Shown here in pieces: positions 7,454 to 15,444 of a DNA stretch of 41,552 bases. The DNA is from 2-01-FULL-50-23 sp964509695 (GTDB lineage: Bacteria; Patescibacteriota; Microgenomatia; UBA1400; MFAQ01), in assembly GCA_964509695.1 (NCBI GenBank), contig CAZDXN010000007.1:1-41552 (forward strand). Direction: 5' to 3'. The position numbers were made by a program, and so were the translations under genes. Each line of letters starts with the position of its first letter. Positions within the stretch are counted from its first letter, which is position 1. Under the pieces are notes generated by a model that did not search any database, was not told the DNA's origin, and worked only from the letters and a program-made list of their open reading frames with translations.

Positions 7454-8269
7454 ATGTCTTTTAAATATCCTAAAATTAGCTTCATTATCCCCACAAATAG
7501 GCATGAGGTAGATTGGTTAATTAAAGTTATCCTTACCATGCTTCCTGATGCCCAAATTACAGTGGTTGATGATGGAAAAGGACTGGGCAAATCGGCAAAG
7601 CGTAATGTCTCAATAATCAGGCATAAAAGTAATTTGGGTCTTGCTCAATCTCTGCTAGACGGATACCAAGAAGCACTTCTCACTGAACCGGATTTTATTG
7701 TCAGGGCCGATGCCGACAAAGAGTACCCAATTACTCCCATAAGGGAGCTGGTTGGCCGATTGGATGATTCTCCCGATTGTGGTGGGGCATACGTTGAAAC
7801 AAAAAGAACTATTCGAACAAGCGGTTTAATTGATGGGTTATTTCATAACGTTTTCGGTTTTGTTGAGGGTCTATTACTTCTCGGTAAGCCAATGCACCAA
7901 CACAGCCCAGGGCTTCACATCTACAAAGCCGAGGTTGTAAGAAACTTCCTTCCGAAACTTGAGCCGATTGTCAAAAAGTATCAACTCAAATGGGGTCTAG
8001 ACCTTGTATGCCTGGCATTGGCCCAAGAAAGCGGAAAACTCATTCAATTTACTGCGGATAATCCTGACTGGAAAGAAAGGCGTCCTTTACACAAAATAAT
8101 CTCTCAAGCGATTCACGCTACAAAAGTCATATCTGCAATGCGAAGGTACGGTTATAATCAAGACTCAGTTATAAACCCGGAATCAAGTTTCTGGCATAAC
8201 CGGCGGCTAACTTATCAAATTTGGCAATTTTTTCTCTCAGGAATATTTGCTTTTGTGTATCCGTTTTAA
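7454..8269 (+). CDS. Family 2 glycosyltransferase
   Basis: A 271-residue GT2-type enzyme: KISFIIPTNRHEVDWLIKVI, ITVVDDGKG, IIRHKSNLGLAQSLLDGY, and the metal-binding motif RADADKEYP, which resembles the DAD(L/K) motif of dolichol-phosphate-mannose-synthase-like enzymes. No membrane segment is obvious, so it is probably a peripheral cytoplasmic enzyme of the glycan pathway. It is separated from the flippase by 165 nt and has its own promoter-like box. Its last 101 bp overlap the convergent gene that ends at 8169, an unusually long antisense overlap, so one of the two C-termini may be a read-through extension. Confidence 0.85.
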   Translation: MSFKYPKISFIIPTNRHEVDWLIKVILTMLPDAQITVVDDGKGLGKSAKRNVSIIRHKSNLGLAQSLLDGYQEALLTEPDFIVRADADKEYPITPIRELVGRLDDSPDCGGAYVETKRTIRTSGLIDGLFHNVFGFVEGLLLLGKPMHQHSPGLHIYKAEVVRNFLPKLEPIVKKYQLKWGLDLVCLALAQESGKLIQFTADNPDWKERRPLHKIISQAIHATKVISAMRRYGYNQDSVINPESSFWHNRRLTYQIWQFFLSGIFAFVYPF

Positions 8270-9029
8270 GCTCCTCCTTTTGCATCATTAAACTGACGGC
8301 TTTTATCAGCTCCATCATGGTTGCCAGTCTTCCAGTAGGATAACCCTTAGTAAACCAATGTTCCTTACTCATTTGTTTTTCATGCAAACGATAATTCACC
8401 AATACTTCCTTTATAAAGACCAAATCAAATTTGTCGGCAATTTTAATCCACATATTAAAGTCGAATGAGTTGAAACATAACTCATCCGTAAACAAACCAA
8501 CCTTCTCAAAAACATTTCTCCTCAAGACCACTGTTGGAGCTATCGTTACGCAACATCCTTTCTTAATAGAGTACATCAGGTAATCCGAGCCTCTTATTAA
8601 ACCCTCATTTGGAAATAATTCTGACCAAATGGAAATGTAGTTTAATTGTGGGTCAACCTTGTTAGCTTGAGTATAGCTCATCATTGCTGTCGGATTTTTC
8701 TCCAGCGCTAAGATTGATTTACTCAAAAAGCCTGGCAACATAACATCATCATCATGAAAAATTGAAAGAAATGGGGTCTGACATAGTTCAATTGCTTTAT
8801 TCCAATTACCTATAATTCCAAGGTCATTTTCATTTCTTACATACTCCACTTCTCTCTTTCCTATTTCGTCAACAACTGGTTTTATCTCTACATCTGACGC
8901 ATTATCAATCACCACAATCTTCTTATCATTGAAATCCTGTTGCATTACGCTTGCTAACGATTGGCGCAAGTATTCCGGCCTGTTTTTTGTTGGAATCGCA
9001 ACTGTCAGGCGAGTTTTATTTCCAGTCAT
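8169..9029 (-). CDS. Family 2 glycosyltransferase
   Basis: A 286-residue GT2 enzyme. The N-terminus TRLTVAIPTKNRPEYLRQSLASVMQQDF, the IDNAS motif, NDLGIIGNWNKAIELC and the metal-binding FLSIFHDDDVMLPGF are all present, so the catalytic core is complete. It is the last gene of a leftward operon and starts 14 bp inside the preceding gene. Its 3' end overlaps the convergent GT2 gene by 101 bp (8169-8269). The product is presumably a sugar transferase of the same surface glycan; donor and acceptor cannot be read from the sequence. Confidence 0.9.
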   Translation of the reverse strand: MTGNKTRLTVAIPTKNRPEYLRQSLASVMQQDFNDKKIVVIDNASDVEIKPVVDEIGKREVEYVRNENDLGIIGNWNKAIELCQTPFLSIFHDDDVMLPGFLSKSILALEKNPTAMMSYTQANKVDPQLNYISIWSELFPNEGLIRGSDYLMYSIKKGCCVTIAPTVVLRRNVFEKVGLFTDELCFNSFDFNMWIKIADKFDLVFIKEVLVNYRLHEKQMSKEHWFTKGYPTGRLATMMELIKAVSLMMQKEELKTDTQKQIFLREKIAKFDKLAAGYARNLIPGL

Positions 9030-10206
9030 AGTTGTATATTAAGGGTATCAAATAATTATTGACATAGTTCTCGGCAGAATATTCCTTGAGCCAAAACTGA
9101 CTCAACTGTTCTAATTGGGTTTTTGGAAAGTCGTTGACTCTTTCTTTCAATCGGAAGAGAGCTCCTCTTAGTCCGTCTTCTTTTATTAACTCTCCATATA
9201 ATTTACCCTCTTTAATCCATTCCCCGATACTTGTTCCATCATAGGCGATTACTGGCATACCTATCATCCCGCACTCCACAGCAATTCCTGATAGGCGAAT
9301 TGAATAGTGTTTTGAGTAGTGCAAAACAAACACCACGTCACAGCTTCTTAGCTTCTTATAATACTCTTCGCTATCTAGAGGACCAGAGTTCACTTCGACG
9401 GATTTTCTTGCTAAAAGTGTTACCTTTAGATTGCGAATCTCATTTAATTCATCGGCTGAATAACCTCGTGGGTTTTGAATCTGAACAACGAATCTGAAAT
9501 CATTGAAATCGTTACTTTTAGATGCTTCTTCGGTAAAACGTAGGAACTCCAGAAGTCCTTTTTCTTTTCTGCCATCTCCTAAAAATCCCAGGGTCATTTC
9601 TTTCTTGAATTTTCCGTCTCTTTTGAAATTAGTCGAGGGAGCAAACGGAACTGAAAACATAGAGGGTCTATATCCCGAAACATCAAATATTTTTTCGGCT
9701 AACAAATGAACTGGGGTTATCACTATCTTTACCTTTTCGTTATTTAGATTACCAAGCACTTCTTTATATTTTTCGCCAAGTTTTTTTCCGGCTTCCTCGT
9801 TAAAAATCATATCTGCATTAACAAGTGGTGGATAGTATTGATGCAATTGCAGGATAAATCTAGGAGAGTTATTTATTTTTGATACAGCATTGGCGGCTTC
9901 GATATCTCGGAGATGAGCGGTTGTGAATACCACCACATCCGCTCTTCCTAGTTGAAATTTGTCCACCATTGCTTCCAAATCTTCAATCACTATCTTGACC
10001 TCTCCCTGCTCAAAGCACGACAGCCGATACATCGGTTTGACTGACGGGAGATAACCAAAAACATTTTTGTCAGCATCGATATGACAAACAAAATCAACTT
10101 TAGCTTGTTTTTGACTATCAGCAAAATAACCAGCTAGTGCTTTTGTGGCCTCAAAAACATGGCCGGAGACTGTCTTCAAATTAGGTTCAACAAAAATAAT
10201 TTTCAT
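9016..10206 (-). CDS. GT-B glycosyltransferase (GT4-like)
   Basis: From the ATG at 10206 the product is 396 residues, starting MKIIFVEPNLKTVSGHVFEATKALAGYF, a typical GT-B N-terminal strand and Gly-rich turn with His (SGHVFE). The C-terminal domain has TLGFLGDGRKEKGLLEFLRFTEE and CDVVFVLHYSKHYSIRLSGIAVECGMIGMPVIAYDGTSIGEWI, matching the donor-binding region of GT4-type proteins, though more divergent than the enzyme at 4938. The 10206 start makes an ATGA overlap with the previous gene; the longer frame from 10266 runs back into that gene and is unlikely. Its place between a sugar nucleotidyltransferase and a GT2 supports a role in glycan assembly. Confidence 0.8.
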   Translation of the reverse strand: MKIIFVEPNLKTVSGHVFEATKALAGYFADSQKQAKVDFVCHIDADKNVFGYLPSVKPMYRLSCFEQGEVKIVIEDLEAMVDKFQLGRADVVVFTTAHLRDIEAANAVSKINNSPRFILQLHQYYPPLVNADMIFNEEAGKKLGEKYKEVLGNLNNEKVKIVITPVHLLAEKIFDVSGYRPSMFSVPFAPSTNFKRDGKFKKEMTLGFLGDGRKEKGLLEFLRFTEEASKSNDFNDFRFVVQIQNPRGYSADELNEIRNLKVTLLARKSVEVNSGPLDSEEYYKKLRSCDVVFVLHYSKHYSIRLSGIAVECGMIGMPVIAYDGTSIGEWIKEGKLYGELIKEDGLRGALFRLKERVNDFPKTQLEQLSQFWLKEYSAENYVNNYLIPLIYNYDWK

Positions 10207-10802
10207 ATTTGTTGACCTTCTTGTAACAATTCGTCTCTTAACCCTTCGGCGGCCATTAAAGCCCAATCTCTTATTTCTTTGCTCACACTTTTATCCTTTC
10301 CAAGTGCTACAACATTCGCCAATTTGTAATGTTTAAGCGAGTTGATATTTACAAAATCTATATCGTCCCTCACGGTTGTTTTTCTATTACTAACTCTTGA
10401 TTGGAACAAATCTTCTAAACTAATCCCGGCGAGTTCTTTTCCGGCAATTTTGTTACTGACTTCTTCCCAAAAACGTTGTCCACAGATGGCCATTCCGGAC
10501 CATCTTACCCCATGGTCTATGTGGTCTGATGGCTGTTTGACTATGGCGCAAACCTCACCAGTTTCAGTTCTTTGAATAATACCGCCCATTTTCAACTCGA
10601 GCTTGCTGATGGGTACTGAGCCGAATAATACATCACCAATCCAGTCATCATCTGTTAGGTCGAAAAAGGGATTATCAATAAAATATATGTCGCTTAAAAC
10701 TAACACGAATTTTTCTAAATCCGTCCTTATTTGGGGAAGCATCATCAGAGCGTCAACTACGGACTTACTATGACCTTCGTTGACCATGACCTCAATATCC
10801 AT
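10203..10802 (-). CDS. 3' part of a frameshifted sugar nucleotidyltransferase
   Basis: Carries the C-terminal three quarters of an NTP_transferase-type enzyme: DIEVMVNEGHSKSVVDALMML, FVLVLSDIYFID (the Asp that normally binds the metal with the sugar nucleotide), then a polar C-terminal region. It continues the fold begun in the fragment at 10792-11022 but in another frame. The natural junction would be EHGY followed by DIEV; here a base change in number near 10792-10800 puts a TGA after Y. An ATG at 10802 could allow separate translation of this part, but it lacks the nucleotide-binding N-terminus. So this is either a broken gene or an assembly or sequencing indel. Confidence 0.7.
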   Translation of the reverse strand: MDIEVMVNEGHSKSVVDALMMLPQIRTDLEKFVLVLSDIYFIDNPFFDLTDDDWIGDVLFGSVPISKLELKMGGIIQRTETGEVCAIVKQPSDHIDHGVRWSGMAICGQRFWEEVSNKIAGKELAGISLEDLFQSRVSNRKTTVRDDIDFVNINSLKHYKLANVVALGKDKSVSKEIRDWALMAAEGLRDELLQEGQQI

Positions 10803-11022
10803 GTTCAGAATCAATCTCGTCGACAAGGGACTTTATCTGGTCTATAAATTCCTGTCTTGTGGAAATAATTATTCTATTGGAAGCTTTGGCTTCCCTTATC
10901 ATTCTTAGGGTTCTTAATAGAATAATCTCCCCATTAATTGGCAAAATGAATTTCGGAATCAACTTACCTACCTCACCCATTCTTGAACCCTTACCACCGG
11001 CCAAAATCACTATGGGTAACAT
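10792..11022 (-). CDS. 5' part of a frameshifted sugar nucleotidyltransferase
   Basis: 76 residues with the nucleotide-binding signature of sugar-1-phosphate nucleotidyltransferases, LPIVILAGGKGSRMGEVGKLIPKFILPINGEIILLRTL, ending prematurely at ...EIDSEHGY. The continuing homology (DIEV...) is in another frame in the next, overlapping fragment. Together the pieces would make about 275 residues, normal for this family, which makes an NDP-sugar donor from NTP and sugar-1-phosphate. No slippery heptamer is visible at the junction, so programmed frameshifting is not supported. It lies 4 bp after the ABC-F gene in the same operon. Confidence 0.75.
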   Translation of the reverse strand: MLPIVILAGGKGSRMGEVGKLIPKFILPINGEIILLRTLRMIREAKASNRIIISTRQEFIDQIKSLVDEIDSEHGY

Positions 11023-11026
11023 ACTT

Positions 11027-12658
11027 CTACTTAGTTAGTAACTCCCCATAAAAACCTTCTTCAGATGGTAAATTTTTCATTTCTGATATTCTGTGCGCTG
11101 TAATCACATAGGCTTTCTCTATATTTATTTGCTTCAAAAAACCGATATCGTGAGAAACTACCAGCATGGCACCTTCAAACTGACTTAAGGCATCGATAAT
11201 AATTTGGATGTTGTCTCTATCTAAGTTATTAGTTGGTTCATCTAGAATGAGCATGTCAACTGGTGACACGCTTGCCATGGCAAATGCCAGTCGAGCTGTT
11301 TCACCACCAGAGAGGCTACCAGCTAGTTTTTCAACTTCATGTTTTTCTCGAAAAAGTAGATTTCCTAAAGCCCTGCGTGCGGATTGCATATCTATACCCG
11401 GGTTGGCCAGATACATGTTCTCGATTAAGGATTTTTTTCTATCAATTTGGTCATAGCGTTGACTGATATAAAGGCCCGATAATTCCGGCATTCGAAAAAT
11501 CTCTTCTCCCCTTAACCCAATTGTGGTGGATGTTTCAGTTAAAATCGATTTAACCAAAGTGGTTTTACCACTTCCATTTTCTCCAGCCAGCAATATTCGT
11601 TCTCCGTACTTTACTGTTAAATTTATTCCCTCAATTAGTTCAGTATTTTCGACAGTCAGTATTCCGTTTCTAATTTCAATTAGTCTCTTGCCTTTAAGCG
11701 TTTCGCCTTCAACCAGGTTTAATCTGGCCATTTTTCTCTTTTTCGCTTTATTTGCTTCAACCTTTTCTTTAGCTTCATCAATGTCAGCTTTTATACTTTC
11801 TCCCCTTCTACCAGCACTAGAGGAGGCCTTGTTCTTAAAATATCCTTTTTCAATTGTTGACATACTCCTGTCTCCCGCCAATTTTTTGCCGGTGCGTCTG
11901 GACCTTGCGGCCCTCTTTTGTTCCTTAATCATTGCTCTTTCAGACTGCGCTAACTCTTTCTGGGCCTCATTTAGCCTTCTTTCTCTTGACTCTTCTTCGA
12001 TAGCTTTAGCCTGTAAATATTCCTGGTAATTTCCTCCAAATCTCTTGAGTTTGCCTTCTGACAATTCCCATACATCTTTGACCACCTGGTCTATGAAATG
12101 GACATCGTGCGACACGACCATTACACCACCAGGAAAGTGTTCGATGAAGTCACGCAGTACCTCTTTTGATGTAACGTCTAGGTGGTTTGTTGGCTCATCC
12201 AAAAGTAAAATCTCAGGTTCTTTATAAGTAGCCACAGCCAGTTTTAATCTCATATATTCGCCTCCACTTAGTTGTTTTAGACTGCGGGACATATCCGGAA
12301 GCTCACGACCGAACATCTTCTCGTAATGAAGCTGAATTTGCCACCACTCTTCACTCGACTTAGTAAGATATTCCATCAAGGTCAAGTCTCCTCGTTCATC
12401 TACTCCTTCGTCAAGTTGGTCAACATAGGCCGCAGAAGCATAATCCACTGTTCCTTTTGAGGAAGTGATAACACCAGCCAATATTTTCATTAGTGTCGAC
12501 TTACCAACTCCGTTTTTCCCTACCAGGGCGATTCTGTCCCCCTTATTTACCGCCAATTCGATTCCATCAAAGAGTATCTCACCTGTAGGAAGAGTGTAAC
12601 CCAAATTTTTAGCTACAACGACAGACCTTTCTTTTGGTATTAGCATTTCTTCTCTCAT
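11027..12658 (-). CDS. ABC-F family ATPase (ribosome-associated type)
   Basis: 543 residues with two ABC cassettes and no membrane segments, the hallmark of ABC-F proteins. Cassette 1: Walker A VGKNGVGKST (about 46-55), signature LSGGEYMRLKLA, Walker B LLLDEPTNHLD. A charged linker of about 90 residues (AKAIEEESRERRLNEAQKELAQSERAMIKEQ...) matches the ribosome-reaching interdomain arm. Cassette 2: GENGSGKTTL, SLSGGETARLAFA, LILDEPTNNLD. ABC-F proteins bind the ribosomal E site and act as translation factors or antibiotic-protection proteins. Here it is embedded between a 92-aa unknown gene (ATGA overlap) and glycan genes, an unexpected setting. Whether it is housekeeping or resistance-type cannot be decided by eye. 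Confidence 0.92.
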   Translation of the reverse strand: MREEMLIPKERSVVVAKNLGYTLPTGEILFDGIELAVNKGDRIALVGKNGVGKSTLMKILAGVITSSKGTVDYASAAYVDQLDEGVDERGDLTLMEYLTKSSEEWWQIQLHYEKMFGRELPDMSRSLKQLSGGEYMRLKLAVATYKEPEILLLDEPTNHLDVTSKEVLRDFIEHFPGGVMVVSHDVHFIDQVVKDVWELSEGKLKRFGGNYQEYLQAKAIEEESRERRLNEAQKELAQSERAMIKEQKRAARSRRTGKKLAGDRSMSTIEKGYFKNKASSSAGRRGESIKADIDEAKEKVEANKAKKRKMARLNLVEGETLKGKRLIEIRNGILTVENTELIEGINLTVKYGERILLAGENGSGKTTLVKSILTETSTTIGLRGEEIFRMPELSGLYISQRYDQIDRKKSLIENMYLANPGIDMQSARRALGNLLFREKHEVEKLAGSLSGGETARLAFAMASVSPVDMLILDEPTNNLDRDNIQIIIDALSQFEGAMLVVSHDIGFLKQINIEKAYVITAHRISEMKNLPSEEGFYGELLTK

Positions 12659-12933
12659 AAACTATTAATCATTTTATGATAGTCATCATTTGTCTTTTTG
12701 GCTAGATTTTCCCAATCAATTATCGGAGCCAAGTATGGCAAGTGAACGTGTGTTGCCAGAGAAGGTAGCGGGCCAATGAGCAATCTCCTTTTTCTGTAGT
12801 CTACATAACCACCCAGTTGTTGTAAACGCCTGAACAATTCTCTGTCATTGGGGCATTTTTTATCCTCTGGTGAATACTTCAGGTGTAAATCCATATCTTC
12901 TTTGAAAACTTTTCCAGTCACCATAAAGGTCAT
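12655..12933 (-). CDS. Unknown 92-residue protein upstream of the ABC-F gene
   Basis: A small soluble protein (MTFMVTGKVFKEDMD...) with basic stretch YRKRRLLIG and THVHLPYLAPIIDWENL; I do not recognise the family. It overlaps the ABC-F start as ATGA, so the two are translationally coupled. The same frame stays open upstream of 12933 into the left end of the IS256-type element, so the gene may have lost its original 5' end to that insertion and now uses ATG 12933 or 12924. No Shine-Dalgarno site is evident. Confidence 0.55.
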   Translation of the reverse strand: MTFMVTGKVFKEDMDLHLKYSPEDKKCPNDRELFRRLQQLGGYVDYRKRRLLIGPLPSLATHVHLPYLAPIIDWENLAKKTNDDYHKMINSL

Positions 12934-12962
12934 GCAACTTGACTCATGGGTTCTATAATGCG

Positions 12963-12987
12963 ACTTAAGTGTAAAAAATGGCTTCTA
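12963..12987 (+). repeat. Left terminal inverted repeat of the IS256-type element
   Basis: Outer TTAAGT and inner GGCTTCTA match the reverse complement of 14122-14145; the middle is diverged. Confidence 0.65.
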
Positions 12988-13046
12988 GAATTGGACTTTT
13001 TTCCTCTTGAATCAAGCAAATATGTGTGCTAAGTTTCTAAAATGAA

Positions 13047-14108
13047 ATTAAGCGCACCCTCTTTCGTAGGATTACAAGATGCCCGGAATGCGGAGGAGTT
13101 TCGAAAAGAAATGGACGAAGATCGGGTAAGCTAAGATATCGCTGTTTGGTCTGCAACAAGTTTTTTAGTCGCCAAAAACAGGGTTTGGTTTCCCTTTCCG
13201 ACTTTCCAAAATTTCACCACTTGATCACGGGAGGAGTAAGCCGCAAGACTCTGGTCCAATCAAATCGGGTCTGTCGAAAAACACTTTCCGTTAAATTCAA
13301 ACCCTTCTTCGACCAGCCAATTTCTCCCGAATCAACCTGGTCTTGTTTACCACCAGCTCTCACTAAAACGAACGACTCCTGGGTTCTAGGGATCGACGGC
13401 AAGTGGCTAAAAAGAAACGGGGTGGTCATGATCTACCGGGATGTGACCCACAAGGAAAACATCTTTTGGTCGTACTGGAGCAGTGAGTCGTACGGGGCGC
13501 TCTTTAACGACTTGGAAAAACTCATGGGGCTCTTGGATGGTCACCCTCCTTTTGAAGTCGTCAGTGATTGGAAGGGAGCGATTGTGGCCGCTGTGGCCAA
13601 TTTTCTTCCCGATATTCCCCACCAACGTTGTCTGGCCCACGTCGTCCGGGAAACAAAGAGATTACTCCCCAAAAACAGCGGCCAACTAGCAACATCTGCC
13701 TTGCGGACAATTGCCAAATGGTTACCGCATGTTAAGACGGAGGAGACAAAAAGACGATGGTTGGCTGACCTAATCGAGTGGGAAAGAATCTACGGTTACC
13801 GACTCAGGGAGAAGACAATCAATCCGGAAACGGGAAAGAAGTGGTGGTATACCCATGGGAATTTAAGAAGAGCCTGGAGGTTGCTCACTGACGATTGGTA
13901 TCCTTTCTTCATCCATCTTGACCAGCCGCTAATCCCGTCATCCAACAATTCACTGGAGGGAGTCAATTCTCAAATCAAGAAACAACTCGGTAATCACAGG
14001 GGGATGAAGACCCCTCAACAGGTTTCCTTTCTCTTCTGGTATCTTGCCTTTACCAGAACAAAAAGCAAACCGGACCTGAAGAAAATATGGGACGGGTGGA
14101 AAACATAA
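13047..14108 (+). CDS. IS256-family transposase, zinc-ribbon variant, start codon uncertain
   Basis: A mutator/IS256-type DDE transposase. Counting from the TTG at 13146: Asp84 in VLGIDGKWLKRNG, Asp141 in EVVSDWKGAIVAAVANFLPDIPHQRCLAHV (with the family H-x-R-C-x-x-H), and Glu271 in SSNNSLEGVNSQIKK form the catalytic triad, all present. The frame is open upstream to a TAA at 13038-13040 and encodes a zinc ribbon, CPECGG...YRCLVCNKFF. The TTG at 13146 lies inside that zinc knuckle, so it is not a natural start. No ATG, GTG or TTG occurs between 13041 and the CPEC motif in this frame; an ATG at 13042 is one frame off. Either ATT at 13047 is used or a small indel has separated the start, which would make this copy defective. 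Confidence 0.8.
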   Translation: MKRTLFRRITRCPECGGVSKRNGRRSGKLRYRCLVCNKFFSRQKQGLVSLSDFPKFHHLITGGVSRKTLVQSNRVCRKTLSVKFKPFFDQPISPESTWSCLPPALTKTNDSWVLGIDGKWLKRNGVVMIYRDVTHKENIFWSYWSSESYGALFNDLEKLMGLLDGHPPFEVVSDWKGAIVAAVANFLPDIPHQRCLAHVVRETKRLLPKNSGQLATSALRTIAKWLPHVKTEETKRRWLADLIEWERIYGYRLREKTINPETGKKWWYTHGNLRRAWRLLTDDWYPFFIHLDQPLIPSSNNSLEGVNSQIKKQLGNHRGMKTPQQVSFLFWYLAFTRTKSKPDLKKIWDGWKT

Positions 14109-14121
14109 TTTTTCGCTGGAT

Positions 14122-14145
14122 TAGAAGCCGTAAATGTTACTTAAA
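14122..14145 (-). repeat. Right terminal inverted repeat of the IS256-type element
   Basis: Contains TAGAAGCC and ACTTAA, the complements of the left-end blocks, starting 13 bp after the transposase stop. Confidence 0.65.
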
Positions 14146-14402
14146 CTACCCATTACTTTAGTTACCCCCACACACCCAAGATGAACGGGAGGGTAGAAAG
14201 ACTAATCCAAACTGTCGAAAGTGAATTCTTTGACTATCAGGATGATCTTTTGCCAAACATTGATGAAATCAACAAAAGATGTGAGGTCTTCAACCACAAA
14301 TACAACCACCAGAGATATCATCAAGCCTTGGGCTACCAAACACCGGCTACCTATGTTACAAATTACCTTAAACAGAAAGGAGAACAACCGTTCTCTATCT
14401 AG
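14145..14402 (+). pseudogene. C-terminal remnant of an IS481/IS3-type transposase
   Basis: Directly after the right end of the IS256-type element an open frame reads TTHYFSYPHTPKMNGRVERLIQTVESEF, the end of an integrase-core (rve) domain with the third catalytic Glu in NGRVERL, followed by the usual tail YNHQRYHQALGYQTPATYV. The N-terminal two thirds, with the two Asp residues, are missing and are not found on the far side of the element. An ATG at 14181 is in frame but the product could not be active. It is therefore a broken older insertion sequence. Confidence 0.8.
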
Positions 14403-14591
14403 GTGTCCAGGACAGACGTTCAGTTTGTGGGCAATGGCTCATTCGTTGGCTGGAATTCGATTAGCTTGAGTCGTGACCAAGGTGGAGCCAACAACACCAT
14501 CCCGGCGGAGAAGTTCACCTTCCGACCCGACCTCCTCATCAACGCACCGGAGTCAATGAGAATGGCGAAGTATATCTGGAGGAGGCGCTAG
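14403..14591 (+). CDS. Small ORF, probable C-terminal fragment of an interrupted gene
   Basis: 62 codons from a GTG directly after the transposase-remnant stop and in the same frame, reading VQFVGNGSFVGWNSISLSRDQGG... and ending KYIWRRR. Codon use is like the chromosome, and the stop overlaps the convergent glycosyltransferase stop by 4 bp, as for real genes here. I do not recognise the family. It may be the tail of a gene cut by the old insertion; translation as an independent protein is doubtful. Confidence 0.3.
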   Translation: MSRTDVQFVGNGSFVGWNSISLSRDQGGANNTIPAEKFTFRPDLLINAPESMRMAKYIWRRR

Positions 14592-15424
14592 ACAAATTTT
14601 CTTTTGTAGTAATGATACGTCCAAAGAAGAAAAAGGTAAGGGTAGAAAAACAGCGTGTAGACTATCGGAACAACGTTCTTGGGAAATTTTAACCATTTAT
14701 TTATGAAAGTTATTTGGCTTCGGAAGCTAATCAAGAGTTTATCGGTCGGCTTTCTAAACGAGGACGATGTGAGGTGATCAACCACCACTCTAGAATCAAG
14801 CAAAATCTTGAAACCGGCTCGTTTGGCGGCTAGACAATAGTCAACGTCTTCTAAATACATAAAATACCGCTCATCCAACAATCCCACTTTTCTGAAAACC
14901 TCCGTCTTGATCAGGGCGCAGGCAAAGGTGACAAACTCAGCACCTTTCGCTCTTTTGTTTTTTGGCAGCCGGCGGATATTCAAGTGAGTCGCCTTGCCGG
15001 TCTTCCAGTCAACCTTGCCTTGCAGACCAAAAAATGTTTCACCTTTTTGCTGGTGCCGGATCGCCGGCGCGATAATCATCGCTTTCTTGTCTTGTGAGAG
15101 ACTGGAAAGAAGTGGTTTCAAAAATCTTTTTCCCACCGTTACGTCCGGATTGATGATCAGGACGTAACCCGCACCCTGTTTCATGGCGTAGTGGATACCC
15201 GTATTATTGCCTTTGGCAAAGCCGAAATTTCCGGTGTTTCTGATGACCTTAATTTTCGGCAATACTTTTCTAAAATAATTTACCGATAAATTGTCTGGCG
15301 AATTATCAATGATTAAATATTTGGTCCCAATTGGCGCATCAGATTTCATCAAATTTGAAATACACTTTTCAGTATCCAAAAAATGCCGATAGTTGAGAAC
15401 CAAGCAGAAGATTTTTGGGTTCAT
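14588..15424 (-). CDS. Family 2 glycosyltransferase (rhamnosyltransferase-like)
   Basis: 278 residues with the GT2 layout of rhamnosyltransferases: IFCLVLNYRHFLDTEKCISNL, YLIIDNSPDN, IRNTGNFGFAKGNNTGIHYAMKQGAGYVLIINPDVTV with the metal-binding Asp, and VGLLDERYFMYLEDVDYCLAAKRAGFKI. The C-terminus ends in a hydrophobic stretch (VVPIVYTLFFYPYLFLLWTYHYYKRKF) that may anchor it to the membrane. It diverges from the GT4-FkbM fusion with only 20 bp between the two start codons, so both must be expressed from a very compact AT-rich promoter region. It resembles the GT2 gene at 4075 in architecture. Confidence 0.9.
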   Translation of the reverse strand: MNPKIFCLVLNYRHFLDTEKCISNLMKSDAPIGTKYLIIDNSPDNLSVNYFRKVLPKIKVIRNTGNFGFAKGNNTGIHYAMKQGAGYVLIINPDVTVGKRFLKPLLSSLSQDKKAMIIAPAIRHQQKGETFFGLQGKVDWKTGKATHLNIRRLPKNKRAKGAEFVTFACALIKTEVFRKVGLLDERYFMYLEDVDYCLAAKRAGFKILLDSRVVVDHLTSSSFRKPTDKLLISFRSQITFINKWLKFPKNVVPIVYTLFFYPYLFLLWTYHYYKRKFV

Positions 15425-15444
15425 TTGCTATATCATAACCCCAA

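Larger units (their letters stand above)
12963..14145 (+). mobile_element. IS256-type insertion sequence with imperfect terminal inverted repeats
   Basis: An element of about 1.18 kb with one DDE transposase gene and imperfect terminal inverted repeats: the left end (12963-12987) and the reverse complement of the right end (14122-14145) share TTAAGT at the outer part and GGCTTCTA at the inner part, about 16 of 23 positions. No target-site duplication could be found in the flanks. The right end abuts an IS481-type transposase remnant, so the element is nested in or beside an older one. Exact outer ends are uncertain by a few bases. Confidence 0.75.

Noticed and set aside
10792..10802. Programmed ribosomal frameshift in the nucleotidyltransferase
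   Set aside because: No slippery heptamer or A-run is present at the frame change, and the expected residues are skipped; a simple indel explains it.
13146..13148. TTG at 13146 as start of the IS256-type transposase
   Set aside because: It falls inside the zinc-knuckle sequence CLVC; the open frame continues upstream through CPECGG, so the natural N-terminus must lie further 5'.
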